64,000 nucleotides of DNA, from the IMG/VR virus record IMGVR_UViG_3300033388_005412, positions 124,001 through 188,000 of that record. One strand, 5' to 3'. A program made the translations under genes and the position numbers. Below are positions 38,862-46,007 of this stretch, piece by piece; within the stretch, counting starts at the first letter, position 1; every line of letters begins with the position of its first letter. The stretch comes from a virus. The notes below the pieces were generated by a model. The model made no database searches. It was not told the origin of the DNA and saw only the letters and a program-made list of their open reading frames with translations.

Positions 38862-39071
38862 ATGAAAAAAATAAAAATCAAATTTACGAAAGATGATCGT
38901 GGAAATTGGTGTGAGCCTTCCACAAAAAATGTTGTTGAAAAACTCAATGAAATTGTAGAATGGATTAATCAACAAGAAAAAACAAAAGCAGATGCACGAG
39001 AAATTATAAAAGGAAGAAAAAAATCAGGTAAATGGTCTAATACAGTTTGGCACAGGAGGGATAAAAAATGA
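38862..39071 (+). CDS. 69-aa basic hypothetical protein
   Basis: SD GGAGGTAAAAA. Acidic helix in the centre, basic end (KGRKKSGKWSNTVWHRRDKK). Unknown. Confidence 0.66.
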   Translation: MKKIKIKFTKDDRGNWCEPSTKNVVEKLNEIVEWINQQEKTKADAREIIKGRKKSGKWSNTVWHRRDKK

Positions 39072-39229
39072 GATGTAAACAATGCGGAAAGGAATTTCAG
39101 GATGTTGAGATAAAATCAGACAAACCTACAGACAGAGGTGACGGCGTTATGTATAATTCTGTCAGTTATAATAGCAAGCCGGTCTGTCCTAATTGCGGGC
39201 ATGATAATTCTCCAAGAGTATATTTATAA
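39068..39229 (+). CDS. 53-aa zinc ribbon protein
   Basis: CKQCGKEF and CPNCGHDN, 34 residues apart, are classic zinc ribbon knuckles. SD CAGGAGGGATAAAA. ATGA coupling. Confidence 0.66.
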   Translation: MRCKQCGKEFQDVEIKSDKPTDRGDGVMYNSVSYNSKPVCPNCGHDNSPRVYL

Positions 39230-39250
39230 TAAAGTCAAAGGGAGTAAAAC

Positions 39251-39430
39251 ATGAATGATAAATTAAAAATAGAAATTTTGAAAGAAAGGATACGTAATGT
39301 AAAAAAAATCAGAGACGCAATAATAGACAGCGAAATAGTACCATCAGTATGCGAAGACAGTGAACAGCCTGAATGGACAGTTGGAGAGGCGCAGGAACTA
39401 GCTGAAGCAATAGTAAAGAGATTGACATGA
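39251..39430 (+). CDS. 59-aa acidic helical protein
   Basis: SD AAAGGGAGTAAAAC. Two charged helices and an acidic central segment. Overlaps the next ATG. Unknown. Confidence 0.6.
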   Translation: MNDKLKIEILKERIRNVKKIRDAIIDSEIVPSVCEDSEQPEWTVGEAQELAEAIVKRLT

Positions 39431-39663
39431 TAGTCAACGAATATATTTATACTGATAGAAAAAAGATGGAGCTTGCGTATGTTCGCGCTGTGGTCGATAG
39501 TTACGGAAGAACTTCTCATTTCAAATATGATTCTAAAGAGTATATGGATTTGAAATCATATAAAGCAGCTTTGGAAAATGAGAAAAATAATGCTCATCTT
39601 TTATTAAATTATGCCGGAACAATGACGGCTAAAAAATATGCTGATAAACATAGGAGGAAATAG
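39427..39663 (+). CDS. 78-aa hypothetical protein
   Basis: ATGA coupling. Helical with aromatic residues, basic end (KYADKHRRK). Unknown. Confidence 0.65.
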   Translation: MIVNEYIYTDRKKMELAYVRAVVDSYGRTSHFKYDSKEYMDLKSYKAALENEKNNAHLLLNYAGTMTAKKYADKHRRK

Positions 39664-39962
39664 TGATATGTAAGTCATGTGATTATTGTGGTGAAGAAGA
39701 CGGTACGGTAGTAATACCGGATCCGAATGAACCATTTGGTGGTAAAACATGGCGTGTTTGCGGAACATGTGAAAAGGTTATCGAATATCAAAGAGGTTTA
39801 TCTCTTGCTCAGATAGAGAAAGATGAAAAAATGGAAAAATATTTTACTAAAAAACTCTTTATATTATCTAAAGAAACGGGTAAGCAGATTTTGTGCGCAT
39901 GTATTGATAATACTGAATGTAATGAGATAGTATTTGGTGATGGCGAAAGAGGAATTTGTTAA
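39663..39962 (+). CDS. 99-aa zinc-binding protein (GTG start)
   Basis: GTG at 39663 behind AGGAGGAAATA. CKSCDYCGEEDGTVVIPDPNEP then WRVCGTCEKV gives a four-Cys ribbon. The C-terminal half has further Cys (ILCACIDNTEC). Unknown. Confidence 0.66.
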   Translation: MICKSCDYCGEEDGTVVIPDPNEPFGGKTWRVCGTCEKVIEYQRGLSLAQIEKDEKMEKYFTKKLFILSKETGKQILCACIDNTECNEIVFGDGERGIC

Positions 39963-39974
39963 TCAGGAGGATAA

Positions 39975-40286
39975 ATGACTTATATAGCATTTGTATTGAT
40001 GGTATTACTGGGCATTTATGCCAGTCTTAAGAATGCAAAAAATTCTAATGAGATATCGGAATTACTAGGAAGAATTAATTCATATAAAAAACAACTTGAA
40101 ATGCGGCAGGGTGTTTCATATCATATATGGGCACTTAATAAACTTCTTGATATGGACGAAAAGATAGCTGATATAATAACCAGCAGCAGTTTATGGAATT
40201 GTGGAAAAGATTCACATAATGCGCTGTCTGAATTAACTATATCAATTTCTGATATGATAAAAAATGTTATAACCGAGGAGGAGTGA
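39975..40286 (+). CDS. 103-aa membrane-anchored protein
   Basis: SD CAGGAGGATAA. Residues 2-15 form a membrane helix or signal anchor, then a helical soluble part. Unknown. Confidence 0.68.
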   Translation: MTYIAFVLMVLLGIYASLKNAKNSNEISELLGRINSYKKQLEMRQGVSYHIWALNKLLDMDEKIADIITSSSLWNCGKDSHNALSELTISISDMIKNVITEEE

Positions 40287-40291
40287 GAAAA

Positions 40292-40486
40292 ATGAAAACA
40301 GATTTAAAAGCTGAACTAACAGAAGAAATTAAAAAGAGAAAGTATAAGTATAAAACACTTATATTAAAAAAGACAAAATTAGAAGGTTGGATGATTAGTG
40401 AAATATGGTCTGGACAAGACACGAGACCTGATGTAAAAATAGACGATAAAGGAAATATACGTATAACATTAAAGAAACAATTGTGA
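40292..40486 (+). CDS. 64-aa basic hypothetical protein
   Basis: ATG at 40292 with GAGGAGTGAGAAAA; a GTG at 40283 abuts the SD. Lys-rich helix then strands (DVKIDDKGNIRITL). Unknown. Confidence 0.63.
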   Translation: MKTDLKAELTEEIKKRKYKYKTLILKKTKLEGWMISEIWSGQDTRPDVKIDDKGNIRITLKKQL

Positions 40487-40510
40487 AATAATAACGCAAG
40501 GAGAAAAAAA

Positions 40511-40810
40511 ATGGGAATGTATGACGATTTTATAGGAAGATGTCCGAAGTGCGGTAAAGAGGCCTATTCACAAACTAAGCTGTTCGAGTGTGCCATGATT
40601 GATATAAAAGAGGGTGATTCTATTGGTGTCGCATATCATATAGATGATATGGATATGTGCTGTAAAAATCAGTGCGAATGCGGTGCTGATCTTGTTGCCA
40701 AAATTAGAGATGGTAAATTTATGGGTTTCACGAATAATAAACCTGACCATGTGGAAGGATTATGGGGCGGCTTAAGTCCAGCGGAGGCAACAGAAAATGA
40801 AGAAAAGTAA
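40511..40810 (+). CDS. 99-aa zinc ribbon protein
   Basis: MGMYDDFIGRCPKCGKEAYSQTK and CCKNQCECGADLVAKI make a two-knuckle zinc ribbon seen in many small phage proteins. SD AAGGAGAAAAAAA. Confidence 0.7.
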   Translation: MGMYDDFIGRCPKCGKEAYSQTKLFECAMIDIKEGDSIGVAYHIDDMDMCCKNQCECGADLVAKIRDGKFMGFTNNKPDHVEGLWGGLSPAEATENEEK

Positions 40811-41036
40811 AAGCAATATCAGATCCAAGATAGACAAACTTCTTGATGAATTAGTATCTGTATCAATGAAGCAAGGTATGGATTTGGAAGGCGCAAAAAC
40901 AAATTCACAGAAAATGTCGATAAGTTTTGAAGAATTAAAAGTTATTTGTTTTAATTTAGATAGTTTAAACGACACTTGTGGTATCAATAATAATAGTAAA
41001 TGTAATATTAAAAACTGCCCATATGGAAAAGGTTAA
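40797..41036 (+). CDS. 79-aa hypothetical protein with Cys tail
   Basis: Starts 14 bases inside the previous gene. Charged helices, then LDSLNDTCGINNNSKCNIKNCPYG. Unknown. Confidence 0.6.
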   Translation: MKKSKSNIRSKIDKLLDELVSVSMKQGMDLEGAKTNSQKMSISFEELKVICFNLDSLNDTCGINNNSKCNIKNCPYGKG

Positions 41037-41037
41037 A

Positions 41038-41193
41038 GTGCAGCACATAAGAGGTAATGAAGAGGATTGTATTTGTCATAAACCGAATGAAAAACACACA
41101 GAACGATGCGACGCATACAGATTATCGGAGTTCTTTAAGAAATGCGCGTCTGTTATGTTGAAACGTCCAAAGCATACAAAGGAGGATAGATGA
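41038..41193 (+). CDS. 51-aa Cys/His-rich protein
   Basis: I place the start at the GTG (41038) after GGAAAAGGTTAAA. An ATG at 41023 is the alternative. CICHKPNEKHTERC is a candidate metal site. Coupled to the next gene. Confidence 0.5.
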   Translation: MQHIRGNEEDCICHKPNEKHTERCDAYRLSEFFKKCASVMLKRPKHTKEDR

Positions 41194-41411
41194 TTTTTAT
41201 TTATTTTATAATAGTAATGATTTGCATATTAATGTTACTATTTTGTATCAGTAAACATTTTGCGAATTTTACAATAATTAAAGATTATATGTACTTTGTT
41301 GATGATTCATATGTTAATTTCGGATTGATGCCGTGGATTGTGAAATATGGCCCATATATATCCATATATTGGATCGGTTCGGAATTAACTATAAGATGGA
41401 GAAAAAAATGA
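41190..41411 (+). CDS. 73-aa membrane-anchored protein
   Basis: SD AAGGAGGATAG. Residues 3-22 are a membrane helix. The rest is aromatic and polar. Unknown. Confidence 0.65.
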   Translation: MIFIYFIIVMICILMLLFCISKHFANFTIIKDYMYFVDDSYVNFGLMPWIVKYGPYISIYWIGSELTIRWRKK

Positions 41412-41647
41412 AAGATCAATTCACATATGATTACTGGATGAATGAAGATATAAGTAAAGCGGATATAAAGAAATTTGTGAAGTCAAAACTCTTATGGAAT
41501 ATGGGAAAAATACAGCAGTCTGAAGATGAAATAAACAGATTGATAGCTTTCCAATATGCGGTAAGGGATAAAGGCCTGACTAAACTATTTATAAAATGCC
41601 AAAATGAGATGATGAAAGAATTAAATAAAGAAGAAATGAAAGATTAG
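41408..41647 (+). CDS. 79-aa helical hypothetical protein
   Basis: ATG at 41408 after ATGGAGAAAAAA, overlapping the previous stop. Charged helices. Unknown. Confidence 0.64.
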   Translation: MKDQFTYDYWMNEDISKADIKKFVKSKLLWNMGKIQQSEDEINRLIAFQYAVRDKGLTKLFIKCQNEMMKELNKEEMKD

Positions 41648-41659
41648 AAAGGAGGTTGA

Positions 41660-42019
41660 ATGAATATTGTAATGTATTTTGATGGTAATAAAAACTCGTC
41701 CGGAACATCATGCAGTTACAGACTGCAGGCTGGGAAAATGGTGAGACGAGAAACCATAAAGCTGAGTGATATGACTGTACCGGCCGCCGAATATAATGGT
41801 CTTATAAAAGGTTTAGAAGTACTTAAAAAAGAATTTTATCCTAAGATAGATCTTACCATATACGGTGACAATAAAGTTGTGATTAACCAAGTTGCTCAAA
41901 GATGGGAAACAAAAAAAACTTATTTAAGACAGTACAGAGATGAAGCTCTGAATATATTGGAGAATCTTCATAGTTATAGGATTTTCTGGAAACCGCGCGG
42001 TGAGAATAAAGCGGGATAA
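41660..42019 (+). CDS. RNase H-like protein, stopped at the last catalytic motif
   Basis: 119 aa. YFDGNKNSSG opens the fold with the first Asp (D9). AAEYNGLIKGLEVL carries the Glu (E44) and LTIYGDNKVVINQV the second Asp (D70). The final KPRGENKAG is where RNase HI has xREENxxAD, but the gene stops (TAA) in place of the Asp. RNA/DNA hybrid cleavage would need that residue or a substitute. SD AAAGGAGGTTGA. Confidence 0.8.
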   Translation: MNIVMYFDGNKNSSGTSCSYRLQAGKMVRRETIKLSDMTVPAAEYNGLIKGLEVLKKEFYPKIDLTIYGDNKVVINQVAQRWETKKTYLRQYRDEALNILENLHSYRIFWKPRGENKAG

Positions 42020-42030
42020 TAGGAGGAAAA

Positions 42031-42201
42031 ATGGGCATGGGTGTAACTGATTTGGAACTATTATGGAATAATATGATAGAAGAAGGTACCACCATAGGAA
42101 ATATAGGGAGATTGTTAAATGAAAAAAGGAACATGGATTACAAAAGATGGCATTGTCAAGAAAATAAAGAATATGACATTAAAACATTTAGAAAATGTTG
42201 A
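42031..42201 (+). CDS. 56-aa hypothetical protein overlapping the next gene
   Basis: ATG after TAGGAGGAAAA. Overlaps the 88-aa gene at 42119 by 83 bp in another frame, which is unusual here. Charged helix. Kept because of its strong SD. Confidence 0.4.
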   Translation: MGMGVTDLELLWNNMIEEGTTIGNIGRLLNEKRNMDYKRWHCQENKEYDIKTFRKC

Positions 42202-42385
42202 AAAAATGTTAAGCAAAAAAATTTCTTATATGGAAGACAATAAAATTCCGATGATTTCTGACTTTTCGCCGGGTTTATATTATCCTAATTTTATGAATGT
42301 TTTTATTAAAAGAAATGAGATTATAGAGGAAATATGTAAACGTGAATTACATGATATTGGTGAATTAGAAATGATTGAGACATAG
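42119..42385 (+). CDS. 88-aa hypothetical protein
   Basis: SD GGGAGATTGTTAA. Charged alpha/beta; MTLKHLENVEKMLSKKI helix. Unknown. Confidence 0.62.
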   Translation: MKKGTWITKDGIVKKIKNMTLKHLENVEKMLSKKISYMEDNKIPMISDFSPGLYYPNFMNVFIKRNEIIEEICKRELHDIGELEMIET

Positions 42386-42395
42386 GAGGAGAAAA

Positions 42396-42536
42396 ATGAT
42401 TTTTATTCAAAAACTGATTTTTGAGTTGTTATTAAGTTATCCAACATGGTTGATGGTGATTGATATTATATTTACATCAGCTATTGTTATAGCTGCTGGT
42501 TACATTATATTTGCAATAGTGAGGTATAAAAAATGA
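42396..42536 (+). CDS. 46-aa membrane micro-protein
   Basis: ATG after AGGAGGAGAAAA. Hydrophobic throughout with one long helix at about 18-40. Overlaps the next ATG. Confidence 0.58.
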   Translation: MIFIQKLIFELLLSYPTWLMVIDIIFTSAIVIAAGYIIFAIVRYKK

Positions 42537-42718
42537 AATTTAAAGTTCAATGGGAAGAACAGAGGTCTATCATAATCGAGGCCGATACCGCGGATGCCGC
42601 TGAAGAAATGATGATGAATGGCGAATTTGATGGTAAAGACGTCGAATCCGGAGAGTTAACGTCGATGCCTGAAGCGTATGAATTGAAGGATGAAGAAAAA
42701 TTTAGGAGGAAAGAATGA
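42533..42718 (+). CDS. 61-aa acidic hypothetical protein
   Basis: Beta-alpha pattern FKVQWEEQRSIIIEADTADAAEEMM is like small phage proteins with an E-A-D-x-A-D-A-A-E-E core. ATGA coupling both sides; TTTAGGAGGAAAGA SD for the next. Confidence 0.66.
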   Translation: MKFKVQWEEQRSIIIEADTADAAEEMMMNGEFDGKDVESGELTSMPEAYELKDEEKFRRKE

Positions 42719-43281
42719 ACATTAAAGTAAGAAGAATGGTTCCGCACACAAGCGGAAAGATTAAAGCGTTTGCTGACATAACAATCGGCGATACACTTGT
42801 AAAGGGGTTTAGAGTTGTTGAGGGAACTGGTGGCAAAGATGATTTTATAGGCTTGCCGAGTATTAAAGGCAGTGACGGGAACTGGTATGCTAATTTTAAG
42901 CCCGGCGAAACTCTTATGAAAAGCATAAATGATGTAATTTTCAAATCATATATAGATTTGGAACCACAGACCAACTTGCCGCTTAATGATAAAAAAGCGC
43001 CAAGTGATATAGCAATACTTTCACTTGATGCTGAAAAATCACTGTATAGTGACGCAACGACATTTTATGGAGAACCGGTTAAATATTTCGCTGAGGGAAA
43101 TGTCAAGGCCTATGATTTTATGGGCTATCGTTTCATGAGACAAAATCCTGTTAAAAAGGACAAGGACGGTAATTTGTCAAAATGGGCGCAGATGGTTAAG
43201 GATGGCGATAAAGTAACCTGGGTTGTCCAGGGTGGAGTTTATATTGGGCGTGTCGTAAACTCGGTATATCAGCAGTGCTAG
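42715..43281 (+). CDS. SpoVG-domain protein with extra C-terminal domain, copy 3
   Basis: 188 aa. Residues 1-80 follow the SpoVG layout (INI-KVRRM, KIKAFADITIGDTLVKGFRVVEG, FIGLPSIKGSDGNWY, INDVIFKSYID). Residues 90-188 are an extra domain with strands ending in VVQGGVYIGRVVNSVYQQC. Twice the length of the other copies. A TATAAT and a structured RNA follow its TAG directly. Confidence 0.85.
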   Translation: MNIKVRRMVPHTSGKIKAFADITIGDTLVKGFRVVEGTGGKDDFIGLPSIKGSDGNWYANFKPGETLMKSINDVIFKSYIDLEPQTNLPLNDKKAPSDIAILSLDAEKSLYSDATTFYGEPVKYFAEGNVKAYDFMGYRFMRQNPVKKDKDGNLSKWAQMVKDGDKVTWVVQGGVYIGRVVNSVYQQC

Positions 43282-43287
43282 TATAAT
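43282..43287 (+). promoter_or_regulatory. Candidate -10 box TATAAT before RNA D
   Basis: TATAAT abuts the stop codon of SpoVG copy 3. No recognisable -35 within 15-18 bases. Confidence 0.35.
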
Positions 43288-43416
43288 GGAATCGGCTTGA
43301 TTTCGGTTTCCGTATATCAAGTTACATCATTCTGTTATGCGAACGGTGGTGGCGTGGTAGCCTGACATCGTTGAGCTTTCCAAGCTCGGATGTCGCAGAC
43401 CAACTGCCCACCTCGC
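43288..43416 (+). ncRNA. Structured RNA D: two-part folded element after SpoVG copy 3
   Basis: 5' part: CTTGAT/ATCAAG hairpin (43295-43321). 3' part (43339-43416): GCGA and GGTGG pair with CCACC and TCGC; inside, TGGT/ACCA and a long hairpin CTGACATC...GAGCT/AGCTC...GATGTCGCAG. No ORF fits. The CGGTGGTGGCG segment resembles the openings of RNAs A-C. Confidence 0.55.
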
Positions 43417-43461
43417 ACTGTGAAATAGAATTTGGAGGAAAAAAATTGAAAAGGAGGAAAA

Positions 43462-43764
43462 ATGACTTTACCTAAATTGATTGGAATGAATGCAATCGAA
43501 TTTCAGAAATGGAATGATGAAGGTGATGAGGGGATAAGATCATTAAGTATTCTGTATTATCTGTATATGCTGAATGTTCAATCAAAACAAATTCGCCATG
43601 ACGTTAGAGAGAATAGTGAAAATGTCGAAAATATTTTAAAGATTTTGGACAAATTAGAAATTAAAGCTAAAAGAGAGCCCGTTATGCTGTCTACTGATAA
43701 AATGGATGCGTTAAATAAATTGATAGCAGGAATGGAAAAGATACAATTGAAAATAGGAGGATGA
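43462..43764 (+). CDS. 100-aa helical hypothetical protein
   Basis: SD AAAAGGAGGAAAA. Charged helices with heptad-like spacing (SENVENILKILDKLEI). Unknown. Confidence 0.68.
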   Translation: MTLPKLIGMNAIEFQKWNDEGDEGIRSLSILYYLYMLNVQSKQIRHDVRENSENVENILKILDKLEIKAKREPVMLSTDKMDALNKLIAGMEKIQLKIGG

Positions 43765-43920
43765 ATGTCATTGATAAAAATTAAAGAACCGGATGAGCAA
43801 TGTATGCATCCGGAACATAATCCGCCAATGCATATTTATTTAGAGCCTGGAACATATGAACATACTTGTCCAGCGTGTGGTAAAACTGTGGTTTTTGAAA
43901 TTCCGCAAATTACAATTTAA
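43765..43920 (+). CDS. 51-aa His/Cys zinc-binding protein
   Basis: ATG after ATAGGAGGATGA. CMHPEHNPPMHIYLEPGTYEHTCPACGKTV: His and Cys pairs form the pattern of small phage zinc proteins (H-x-x-x-H...CPxCG). Confidence 0.65.
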   Translation: MSLIKIKEPDEQCMHPEHNPPMHIYLEPGTYEHTCPACGKTVVFEIPQITI

Positions 43921-43930
43921 AGGAGGAAAA

Positions 43931-44110
43931 ATGGAGTATGATGAAGTGAAAATCAGAGTTCCTAAAGTAGGAAAGGGTATTAGTGATATGTCAAAACTGG
44001 TCGCCGTGTCTGTTGCGAATACAATAGGTGTCGGTCTGGCGGTTGTTGCTGACAAACTGATTAATTTTGGTAAAGAAACTGAAAAAGAAGGAGGTGAGAA
44101 AAATGATTAG
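43931..44110 (+). CDS. 59-aa membrane-prone micro-protein
   Basis: ATG at 43931 (AAAGGAGGAAAA). Hydrophobic Val/Gly stretch (about 22-42), acidic end with the SD of the next gene encoded. Unknown. Confidence 0.63.
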   Translation: MEYDEVKIRVPKVGKGISDMSKLVAVSVANTIGVGLAVVADKLINFGKETEKEGGEKND

Positions 44111-44348
44111 TGTTAAAAGACTAACGAAACTTAAAGATGCCGAGAACAAAACAAAGGCTATGGTCACGCTTGATACAGGTGATTTCCTTTTGAGCGGCAT
44201 AAGAGTTGTTGACGCTGGGAAGGGCCCGTTTGTGTCCATGCCCCAGAGAAAGGGAACTGATGGTAAGTATTATGATACCATACATCCTACGTCAGACAGA
44301 ATGAAAGAGGATATTAATAACGCGGTTCTCGCGGAATTTAATAAATAA
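44103..44348 (+). CDS. SpoVG-family nucleic-acid-binding protein, copy 4
   Basis: 81 aa from the ATG at 44103 (GAAGGAGGTGAGAAAA). SVKRLTKLKDAENKTKAMVTLDTGDFLLSGIRVVD then KGPFVSMPQRKGTDGKYYDTIHP and INNAVLAEF is the standard SpoVG pattern, closer to bacterial SpoVG than copies 1-2. Followed by a terminator-like hairpin, not by a tRNA-like RNA. Confidence 0.92.
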   Translation: MISVKRLTKLKDAENKTKAMVTLDTGDFLLSGIRVVDAGKGPFVSMPQRKGTDGKYYDTIHPTSDRMKEDINNAVLAEFNK

Positions 44349-44356
44349 AAGGTTAT

Positions 44357-44383
44357 GCGGGGGAGAAAGGGTTTCTCCCCCGC
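44357..44383 (+). terminator. Perfect 12-bp GC-rich hairpin
   Basis: GCGGGGGAGAAA, loop GGG, TTTCTCCCCCGC, nine bases after SpoVG copy 4. Followed by an A-rich, not U-rich, tract on this strand. Confidence 0.7.
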
Positions 44384-44406
44384 AATTAAAAAAAAAGGGG
44401 GATGCG

Positions 44407-44583
44407 ATCAAGATTAATCCGATTGAAATTGTTACAACATTAATAATTGAAGGAATAATACTGGGAATAGTTGTCAGTGTATCGAAACCGATAACTAAAT
44501 TAATTGAATCAATTTACACTAGAAAAAAGAAAAAATTATCTGATGATAACGTAGCGGCATGCGCCGTTGTAATAGACAATTAA
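44407..44583 (+). CDS. Membrane micro-protein without an obvious start codon
   Basis: An open frame of 58 codons whose INPIEIVTTLIIEGIILG aligns with LNPVESLSALIVQGIVLG of the next gene. No ATG, GTG or TTG is in frame near GGGGGATGCG; ATC at 44407 or ATT at 44413 are the only options. Either a rare start or a damaged one. Confidence 0.45.
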   Translation: MKINPIEIVTTLIIEGIILGIVVSVSKPITKLIESIYTRKKKKLSDDNVAACAVVIDN

Positions 44584-44593
44584 GGAGAATACA

Positions 44594-44773
44594 ATGAATA
44601 GTTTAAATCCCGTTGAGTCTCTATCAGCTCTTATTGTACAAGGCATTGTATTGGGATGTGTTATTTCAATAGCTATTCCAATAAGCAGATTAATAATGAA
44701 AGCTGAATTTGAAGGATATAAAAAAGTAAAAAAACTGATGAAGAAAGAACAGCTGGCTGTTGGGGGGGCATAA
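44594..44773 (+). CDS. 59-aa membrane micro-protein
   Basis: ATG after AAGGAGAATACA. One membrane helix (about 10-33) and a Lys-rich cytoplasmic tail. Paralogue of the preceding frame. Stop overlaps the next ATG by one base. Confidence 0.65.
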   Translation: MNSLNPVESLSALIVQGIVLGCVISIAIPISRLIMKAEFEGYKKVKKLMKKEQLAVGGA

Positions 44774-44985
44774 TGTTCGATTTTTTGGAACCGCTAATGG
44801 CATTTGATATGCCTAATTTACCGTTTGAAGAATATTGGGAGCATATTTCTGATAAAATAGATCAAGCATATAAAACAGGCATGTATAAAAGCAGATGTTT
44901 CTCTGAACAGGGTGGCGCTGGCAATGAACAGGCCGCAAAAGATTTATTCGATTTACTCAGCACAAAATCAAGTATATTCGGATAA
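44773..44985 (+). CDS. 70-aa acidic hypothetical protein
   Basis: SD-like GGGGGG before the ATG. Acidic and aromatic. Unknown. Confidence 0.62.
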   Translation: MFDFLEPLMAFDMPNLPFEEYWEHISDKIDQAYKTGMYKSRCFSEQGGAGNEQAAKDLFDLLSTKSSIFG

Positions 44986-44996
44986 GGAGTTAATTT

Positions 44997-45431
44997 ATGA
45001 TTAAATATATTAATGGTGATTTATTCACTTCAAAAAATTCATTAGCCCATTGCATAAGTAAAGATTTTAAACTAGGTGCCGGCATTGCCAAAACATTTAG
45101 AAGGAAATATATCAAGGAAATTTTAAAAGCAAGAAATGAAATGATTGACATTGAAAAATCGCTTGTTGATGTCGGCAAATGTCTGGTTGCTGATGTCGGC
45201 AGTTGCTATGTTTTTAATCTGATTACAAAAAAGTTTTATTATGAAAAACCAACTCTCAAATCTATGGAATCGGCATTGGAAAATATGTTCGCGAAGGCGG
45301 AAACAATTAATGTTGAGACAATCGCAATGCCCAGAATAGGGTGTGGACTTGACCGATTAAAATGGAACGATGTTGAGAAATTAATTATTAAACACCAGGG
45401 AAATATTGATGTCGCTGTTTATAGTTTATGA
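44997..45431 (+). CDS. Macro-domain protein (ADP-ribose 1''-phosphate phosphatase-like)
   Basis: 144 aa, a complete macro domain. INGDLF at the start, LAHCISKDFKLGAGIAKTF (ligand loop), VGSCYVFNLITKKFYYEKPT, then IAMPRIGCGLDRLKWNDVEKLI and a final VAVYSL follow the Poa1p/ALC1 order. Poa1-type enzymes remove the phosphate from Appr-1''-P, a by-product of tRNA splicing and repair. Could also bind or remove ADP-ribose from protein or nucleic acid. It lies 7 bp before a tRNA gene. Confidence 0.88.
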   Translation: MIKYINGDLFTSKNSLAHCISKDFKLGAGIAKTFRRKYIKEILKARNEMIDIEKSLVDVGKCLVADVGSCYVFNLITKKFYYEKPTLKSMESALENMFAKAETINVETIAMPRIGCGLDRLKWNDVEKLIIKHQGNIDVAVYSL

Positions 45432-45438
45432 AAACATA

Positions 45439-45509
45439 GGGATGTCGTTCAATTGGACAGGACCGGTGATTTTGAGTCACCTAATCGAGGTTCGAATCCT
45501 TGCATCCCT
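45439..45509 (+). tRNA. tRNA-Gln(UUG)
   Basis: Acceptor GGGATGT pairs with GCATCCC; anticodon arm GGTGA-TTTTGAG-TCACC gives UUG; T-arm CGAGG-TTCGAAT-CCTTG. T73 follows; CCA is not encoded. Length 71 nt. It is the only tRNA in the plus-strand arm. Confidence 0.92.
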
Positions 45510-45542
45510 GTTTATATCTGATGATGCAAAAGGAGATAAATC

Positions 45543-45689
45543 ATGAATGAAACATATTGTCCAAAATGTAAGAATTCATTGAAAAGTGTTGGATTTACCT
45601 GTGCGGGACAGAGTCTATATCACTGTCCTATCTGTGAGCGCTGGTGGGAAATAAAAGAACTTCCTAATGAAGATGAATCAACAAAATAA
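45543..45689 (+). CDS. 48-aa zinc ribbon micro-protein
   Basis: SD AAAGGAGATAAATC. CPKCKNSLK and CPICERWWEIK give a clean ribbon. Acidic tail. Unknown. Confidence 0.64.
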   Translation: MNETYCPKCKNSLKSVGFTCAGQSLYHCPICERWWEIKELPNEDESTK

Positions 45690-45698
45690 GGAGGACGA

Positions 45699-46007
45699 AT
45701 GAGTATTTGCGAAATATGCGGTAACCGGATAGATAAAGCTACAATGGAAAATTATGGAAATACAATAGGAGTATGTCATAAATGTTTATATAAAGAATTT
45801 ACAGTTGAAACAATAACCCGAGCTGATTTAACTGTATTTATTGGTACAGGTGTAAAGAAATTTACTGATAAGGATATGAAACATCTTGCTATGTTAATAT
45901 GTGATTTCCAAGCCGATGAAGGATCATTTATTGGGATAGAACAAATGACTAAAATTGCTCTTAAGCAAATTAAAAGAAAATTGGTATCGCAAAAGGGGAA
46001 AAAATGA
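45699..46007 (+). CDS. 102-aa zinc-binding protein
   Basis: CEICGNRID and CHKCLYKEF near the start, then a helical C-terminus. SD AAGGAGGACGA. Unknown. Confidence 0.7.
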   Translation: MSICEICGNRIDKATMENYGNTIGVCHKCLYKEFTVETITRADLTVFIGTGVKKFTDKDMKHLAMLICDFQADEGSFIGIEQMTKIALKQIKRKLVSQKGKK

